From: Ctena decussata | Taxonomy: Eukaryota > Mollusca > Bivalvia > Lucinida > Lucinidae | NCBI GenBank assembly: GCA_963989385.1 | Contig: OZ022511.1 | Coordinates: 29,754,503-29,818,502, forward strand | Length of the DNA stretch: 64,000 bases | Reading direction: 5' to 3' | Program-made: the position numbers and the translations under genes | Notes under the pieces: model-generated | The model's database searches: none | What the model was told of the DNA's origin: nothing | Seen by the model: the letters and a program-made list of their open reading frames with translations, nothing else | In this document: positions 58,115 through 64,000 of the stretch, in pieces | Layout of the letters: the number at the start of each line of letters is the position of its first letter | Numbering within the stretch: the first letter of the stretch is position 1

Positions 58115-58300
58115 ATCAAAAAGGGATGGGTTGATGACTTGCGATTTTACGCCCTTTTCAGCAGTATTTCAGTCATATCAAGACGATGGGAGGGTGATAA
58201 TGAAAGGCTCTGTGCAATGGGACCCGGTTTACGATTGAGAACACCTCTGGTAGTCGAGCTCGGGACCGCTAGATCAGCAGGCCAGCACTTCAACCACGAC
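58115..58300 (-). mobile_element. tRNA-derived SINE, family B
   Basis: GATGACTTGCGATTTTACGC, CATATCAAGACGATGGGAGG, GTGATAATGAAAGGCTCTGT and GGGACCCGGTTTACG in family order. The minus-strand head decays near TCGGGACCGCTAGATCAGCA. The adjacent GACTGATCAGATACACAGGC is MITE-P-like debris. Confidence 0.75.
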
Positions 58301-61300
58301 TGATCAGATACACAGGCTGGTCTTATTATTTCCTTTTCGCACATCCTATTAGGTATCTTTTCATGCGACGTCAATCATTTACTATTTAAATTTACCAGAT
58401 CAACTGCGAGGGTGCACAGACTGACCTGAGTCATGTTTGTTCACATTTTCAGTAAGTTTCGCTTTTTTCAGTAACGAAATAAGGAACATAACGTTATGTT
58501 TTGCCATATACATAGAGATGAAAGGAATGCACAGGCTTATCTGAGTCTTCGCTATTCGCACATGCTATCTTAGTACATGTACAGCCAAACTCCTAATCTT
58601 GATGTATGGTCATAAGGCCTGTCATCTTCGCGAGCCAAGTGTACTAGGTCCACTTCGTTCCTTACGTAATAAGAAGCAAAGGGGACTTAGCAGCCTTTGT
58701 CTGCGAACTTTACAGCCTGTGTGACCAAATTCACTTTGTATATTCCTCATGATCCAAATATCGTTTATGTGCACGGAGACGACAGCATGTCCTCATGATC
58801 CAAATATTTTCTTTTCGAACGTACAGAATGTACAGGCTTGTGTTTTTCTTCCCATTTCAAGTGATAGGAAAAAGGCTCAACAATGTGTTATGTCTAAATC
58901 CATCAAGTATAAAAAGGAAGGAAGCTGATTATTATACAGGGAGATGCACAGGCTGATATGGTGCTTCGCTTTTACACCGATAATCTGCACATTTTACTAA
59001 TAGTATTATTTTGGCATGTCTCAAGTATTGCAGTTGCGGCAAAACATCCAATGGGCACAAACCCGCTGAAAGATTCAATGTTGACACGATTAGAGTACAT
59101 CACCGTTCATACGACTTTGTTAACATTGCACTTGGCAGTTTACACCCTAAAATTTAAGCGTGCCAATATTCGTGAAATGTTTCATTTTGCGAGCCAAGAG
59201 ATATTCACGAATATAAGCGTGAATAAATTGTCGCGAGTATTTATATATACGGGTGCCCGATTGAGGCACACTGTTGACTCTTATTTTAAGGTTTTGCATA
59301 ATCGGATGATGTTACAAGTATATAAACTGGGAAGCGCAGACCTGGCTTACTAGTTCAAATCCCGCGGCCGATGAATTCGTCACACCGTAGACGGCGTTTC
59401 CTTGCGCGCAAAATATCATTACCATCTTAATAAAATGCACCTTCCTTCTTATTATTGTATCAACATAGATACGTCTTTCATACACGACAGTAAATGTGGT
59501 GTGAAGAGGTACACTAACAATGCGTTATGCTTAGTGAACTTGAACAAGCGTGCAAAATTTATTCTACCGAATCTTCTAGTGGACTGATCGAATTTGACAG
59601 TGATTGCCAGTGCATATTTGTTACCGCCCTGACATTTGTTTTGGATCAAGGTATATTTATTAATGTTTCTATTTGTATATGTAAAATCATTTAATTCTAT
59701 ATTCCGTTGATATTTGGTATACATGTCTCTCTCTATATATACTTTATGTCACGAAAAAAAATACCATTTGATTAAAGCAGTTAAGCGGGGGTATAGTCGG
59801 ATTCTCTGACAGTTCTAGTTTTGGAGTAACCTCCCTTTGATTAGATTTTGTATGCTAGTCCCATTCCCCCATTCACTCCATAATACCTTAACCCTTTAAA
59901 AATATTTTAATGAAAATGTGTGTAATAATGGGGCAATGTATAATGAGCATGAACTCTGGCTTACTTACTTCCTGAATTATCTGCCCTTGCATTAATTTCG
60001 ATTTTGCTCTGTAACTCCTTAACCGTTGGATATATATCAACAAAACTTAATGGTTATTTGTATATTGTCAAGGGAATGTTTTATGACACAGAGTGGTACT
60101 CTAGTTTATTTAGTTTATGAATTGTCTCCTTTGTTTGACTTTGCCATTTCTCAACTTCTAATCATGAGCTGCTTCACCCTGGAAGCTGTTTTTTTTGTAT
60201 TCTAATAGTATTTGATGTCTTAGATGTTTTAATAACATTGCAGTCATTAATTACACAGTTGTTTCTCTTGTTTGTCTGCCTGCTCATTCTTCTATAAACA
60301 ATCTTGTTCATTCTGTAACTCCTTCATGACACTGAAATGAGCGTATTATGCGCCGCTTGGGAAGCCCTTTTTACTTATGTGAGTTGGATTTTGTCAGCGG
60401 AAAATGGGATCAAGGTAACCAAAACACATTCATCTCCTAGCTCCTGGGGCCTTCCGAGGCTTATCTATGTAAGTGCAGTAATAGATATCTTATTTATATT
60501 AAATTCTATATACTTTAGTCGTCTCGTAACTTTGTAAACGAAGTCAAGCTAACAAAAAACTAATCAGCTCTTAAGCCTGGCCCTCTGATATATCCATGCA
60601 AGTTTGTTGAATGAATTACATTCATTGGTTCATGATCATAAATAGTTCTAGAAACGCGGTTTAACGAATTAAGTAAACATTCTGAAAAAGATGCTCGACT
60701 AACGACAGCTTATTTGCATGTTAATTTTGCTGTTTTCCACGTGCATCATTGATCATTGAGCGATATGATTGGACTGTTAATCAGTATTTGAATTTCCGAC
60801 AAATATTTAATCAAACTAAACGCGCGCATTTCACTTACATATGTTACAGCTTACAACAGCAGGCACATAAACTACAACCCGGATGTAACAAGCTGTCAGT
60901 CAAAGAGGTCTGAGGCTAGAAAAAAACGCAATGACCTAGAGCAGGACAGGTCAGCCATGAAATGTTGTCTTAACACCATTAGAAATGCAAGTTTTACAGT
61001 TAATTAATTCAAATTGTACTGCTCTTGGAGTGAAAAGTGGCATCTAATGTGTTCAAAAGTATCAGAGAACCATGAGCAGGATATTTGACCCCTGAATAAC
61101 ATACGAAATTTTGAAAGTCTGGTTTAAGGTAAGGTCTTTTTGGCTATACTCTATAGCCATCAACTTGCAGAGCTACTGGCATTCCATATAAATGTATACC
61201 GTATCGTCTCTTAGTTTAGAGTATAATGATACGAAAATTGGAATTACGAACTTTTAATTCAGATATGAAGTTATGTTAAAATATTGTGAATAAGTCGTTT

Positions 61301-61410
61301 CCCACTGATTGAACGTTTTCTTACAACTCAAACTTACGTTTTGAATTATTTTAACGGTAACTCGAAATGGGTTGCTTAATCGAAAATTCTAAGAACCTGT
61401 TGAAAACAAA
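58301..61410. other. No gene recognised
   Basis: A 131-codon frame at 58958-59353 starts within MITE-P-like debris and shows no domain. A B-box-like TAGTTCAAATCCCG lies at about 59353. The stretch 59800-60300 has the diffuse wording of tandem-repeat elements (CTCCTTAACC, ATTAATTTCGATTTTGCTCTG) but no clear units. Confidence 0.45.
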
Positions 61411-62331
61411 TATACTGAACGTCAAAAGAAACGCATACGATGTATACGCCCAATTTATTTGAAGGTATAGGTATATACTCTTATTTAGACATTTTGAGTT
61501 TCTTTGTTTATGATATTCCGACAGAATGAGCACCTTAACGCATCGATGTTCCATAAACTTTAGAGACCAGAACGCTTGGTTTTGTGATGGGATTAAATTT
61601 AAAGTCACCATACTTTCAGAAGCTGAATTTTAATTTCCTTATAATGCATAGCTGATTATTTTCTCCAGATATAATGTCCACGGCAAGGGTAAGAAACAGC
61701 GAAAAAATCAAAGCAGTCGAGCCTTGCGTTTTAGAGAAACAATCAGGTGAAAGTTGGCAGTAGAAACAGTAACACTGGCTTACCATTGGATTTCCATAGA
61801 CCTTTTAACACTCTGTATTTCTTTTTTAACACTCTGTATTTCTTGAAAAAGAACAGAAACCATTTATACAAAGAGGTTAAATGAATTAACAAGAGTAAAA
61901 TAAAAAGGTTTGCAAAGAAATTTTTCGCAGCACTGCAGAACTTTTGGTTTTATTGGACTTCCCATTTTGCTATTTGTTTAATTGCAAGGGAGATAATTTG
62001 ACAAGAGTTCAACTTCAAACTGCTGTCATGTTCCTAGGAAGAATACAATGGTAATCAAACCGACGTTTTTTTCATAACCACTCATCAGAGTCGTGTTTTG
62101 GAAACAATTTGTTATGCCGCCATAGGAAAGAAAACTCTTACAACAACTTTGAATGTTTCATGATAAATTGAGATAACTCTGTAATCCAAGTTTAAGTTTG
62201 CAAGAAGATAAGTTTATATTGCTGGCAGACATCAGTAGTGTTTTCTGCTGTATATGGTTTAAAACCATAAATCAGTTGACAGAAGAAAACTGAACCTAAA
62301 CTTGTATGCGTTTCTTTTGGCGTTCAGTATA
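61411..62331. mobile_element. Tc1/mariner-type TIR element, non-autonomous (921 bp)
   Basis: TACTGAACGTCAAAAGAAAC at the left and its inverse (with one change) at the right form TIRs of about 26 bp. TA lies at both outer edges, as expected of the Tc1/mariner TA target. The interior has no intact transposase frame. It lies about 360 bp upstream of the coiled-coil CDS and could affect its expression; that is inference. Confidence 0.82.
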
Positions 62332-62672
62332 AATCGATTAAATATACCTAACTCTAAATTATACATTCCCAACATGACCTGAAATTGTTCGCCTGCAATG
62401 CCATTTAACTAGGTAAACTAACGTTGCTAAAAGTGAATTAAGAAATTTCAGTTTACTAAAGAGACACAAACACTGTCATTTTAGGTTCTTTCTGCAAGGC
62501 AATTCGATGTTGCGAAACTCGACATTTCAGAATCGTATCTGAGTAAGAGAGTTTACAGCCTGCATTACATGAGTGTGGGTTTCTTTTCGCAAATTAAATT
62601 ATAAACAAAAACATGATGGTAAATACGTTACAGATGCAATCATGTTCCAGAGTATATATAATGGCAAAATAA

Positions 62673-62688
62673 CGTTTTCATACTTTTC
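62673..62688 (+). other. Splice acceptor before the coiled-coil CDS
   Basis: CATACTTTTCAG ends about 6 bases before the ATG, with pyrimidines preceding the AG. It suggests a non-coding first exon further upstream. Confidence 0.6.
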
Positions 62689-62694
62689 AGAAAT

Positions 62695-63735
62695 ATGGAT
62701 AAAGTACAGATACAAAATACAAATGCGGAAAAATACAGTCTACAGCTTATCCAGAATCATTTGAAAAATGGTTTGAAAGAAATGAACACTTTCGTGAGTA
62801 ATCTTCTAGAAAAACGTGCTGATTTAACAGAAAGAGAAATAATCGATCAAATTCTTACTCCTACCATTAGTACCGCCACCAGTGCATTCGGTGATATGGC
62901 AGATAGTGCCGAAAAATTACTTTGTGATATCAATAACTCTCTAGAAATTAATGTGCTGCAATGTAAAGAAATGTCCGATACAGAGAAACAGTTAAACGCG
63001 ACAACACAACAACTGGAAAAGAAACTTAAACTAAAACAGATGGAAATAACAGAAGCTGAAGACAATCTGAGGAATAAGAAACATATGTTGGCAGAGGCTA
63101 AGAAAATATTAGAACAGCAGGAAGGCGGATTACGTCAGACAAAGGAAATACAGTCTACCGTTGAACACTACGCAAGTATAGCTGGAAATTTTTTTAGCCC
63201 GAGTATTGGGCAAGCAACACATGCAGTAACTCATAAGATTGCTGACGCAACATTCAAACAATGTATTGACGGTCAGCGTGAAATTGTAAAATCTTGTGCT
63301 GATCAGGTATCATTATGGCAATCCGAAGTAAAAGTCGCAGAAAAGGGAAAAAATGAAACACTGGGAGAGCTTCGTTCTATAAACGATAAATTGAAATATA
63401 CTAGCAACAAACTTAAACAATGCCAAGAGAACCAAAAATCTCTGAAAAAAATGCAAGAGAGCATAATTGAATTTAACCAACGTTTTAAAAGGTGTTTCCG
63501 TTTGCTGAAAAAACTGCAAGGATGCTCTGAAGTTTTACACCTCGAAGTTCATGGAGGTTATCTTCTAGATATATTCATCGAACCCACAAAAGACTTATAT
63601 GCGTCTTTACTATCACTTTCACAATGTACCGGATTTCGTCAAATCTGTGGGGATACTACTTTTGAAATTGAAACAAAATACAAGAGCCTTGAATTTTCGA
63701 TGACAAACGCTTCTAAATCGGACGATCTTGTGTAA
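62695..63735 (+). CDS. Coiled-coil protein of unknown function, 346 aa
   Basis: One uninterrupted frame from ATG (context AAATATGG, A at -3 and G at +4) to TAA. It is by far the longest frame in the window. There is no signal peptide. Residues about 10-50 are helical, then TPTISTATSAFGDMADSAEKLL. A long charged coiled coil spans about 90-155. A less charged, Gly/Phe/Ser-rich turn (SIAGNFFSPSIGQ) lies at about 161-173. A second coiled coil spans about 190-275, and a C-terminal mixed region with several Cys about 275-335. Two long helices joined by a hydrophobic turn form a helical hairpin, a shape used by many unrelated families. I do not recognise this one and assign no function. The acceptor just upstream and AATAAA 37 bases after the stop support a complete terminal coding exon. 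Confidence 0.85.
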   Translation: MDKVQIQNTNAEKYSLQLIQNHLKNGLKEMNTFVSNLLEKRADLTEREIIDQILTPTISTATSAFGDMADSAEKLLCDINNSLEINVLQCKEMSDTEKQLNATTQQLEKKLKLKQMEITEAEDNLRNKKHMLAEAKKILEQQEGGLRQTKEIQSTVEHYASIAGNFFSPSIGQATHAVTHKIADATFKQCIDGQREIVKSCADQVSLWQSEVKVAEKGKNETLGELRSINDKLKYTSNKLKQCQENQKSLKKMQESIIEFNQRFKRCFRLLKKLQGCSEVLHLEVHGGYLLDIFIEPTKDLYASLLSLSQCTGFRQICGDTTFEIETKYKSLEFSMTNASKSDDLV

Positions 63736-63771
63736 AAAAAATTAACATTCTGCTACCGAACTTTAGAGATA

Positions 63772-63777
63772 AATAAA
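63772..63777 (+). terminator. Polyadenylation signal AATAAA
   Basis: A canonical hexamer 37 bases after the TAA of the coiled-coil CDS. Confidence 0.7.
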
Positions 63778-64000
63778 AGGATGAACATAGCAAAACAGAA
63801 ACGTCTGTTAACATTTATATGGAGTATTTTATTGATTAGATGTCAATTTTAAATTGCAAACCAGATTTGGTTCTATCTCTTTTATATAGGCGTGTATCAA
63901 CACAGAGTCCCTCATATTGCGGTTATTCCGTTAATTATTTGTGTATCAATAGTTCTTGATTTGTAAAAAAAAATGGTAAAGATGAAGTAACTCTGCCTTC

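Noticed and set aside
58958..59353. 131-codon frame as a gene
   Set aside because: Starts in MITE-like debris and shows no domain or homologous copy; length is compatible with chance in AT-rich DNA.

Overview
This is AT-rich, intron- and repeat-dominated animal DNA. The mix of many tRNA-derived SINEs, fold-back MITEs, Tc1-like relics and microsatellite-led tandem-repeat elements best fits a bivalve mollusc. That assignment rests on repeat character and is an inference. Nothing here is prokaryotic: there are no dense ORFs, operons, rRNA, CRISPR or phage genes. Only two loci look like real protein genes. (1) On the minus strand, about 38.0 to 34.4 kb, a two-exon model encodes a SAM-like domain, a zinc knuckle, coiled coils and a proline-rich tail. 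It carries one in-frame TAA. (2) On the plus strand, 62.7-63.7 kb, a 346-residue coiled-coil protein sits in one exon behind a good splice acceptor and ahead of an AATAAA signal. A 72-codon ORF, present in both copies of a duplication, is a weaker candidate. Layout: 0-5 kb is one copy of a segmental duplication whose second copy lies at 24.26-29.35 kb with about 1% divergence. 5.6-13 kb is a dense patchwork: a palindrome array, microsatellites, two CAC-terminus MITEs, SINEs, palindromic MITEs and a duplicated unit rich in GCGCATGCGC. 13-18.5 kb is mostly featureless. 18.6-21.4 kb holds a 0.9-kb TIR element followed by a large array built around the perfect palindrome TGTAGGAATATTCCTACA. 23.2-24.6 kb holds MITE and SINE pieces and a fold-back element made of an alternating 14-mer. 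29.4-33.7 kb is repeat debris. 34-38 kb is the SAM/zinc-knuckle gene. 38.0-39.6 kb is a 322-bp tandem array that abuts its ATG. 40.8-44.8 kb is bounded by roughly 400-bp inverted repeats. 46.7-47.7 kb is a broken transposase. 49.3-56.6 kb is almost wholly made of several unrelated tandem-repeat elements that share one plan: a short hairpin, a (GTCC)n or (GGCGTT)n run, then a tandem core. 56.9-57.8 kb repeats the 18.6-kb TIR element. 61.4-62.3 kb is a Tc1-type TIR element directly upstream of the coiled-coil gene. The genes do not form a pathway. The window is mainly a record of mobile-element activity around two small host loci. Repeat boundaries were found by eye and are good to a few bases where TSDs are quoted, otherwise to tens of bases.
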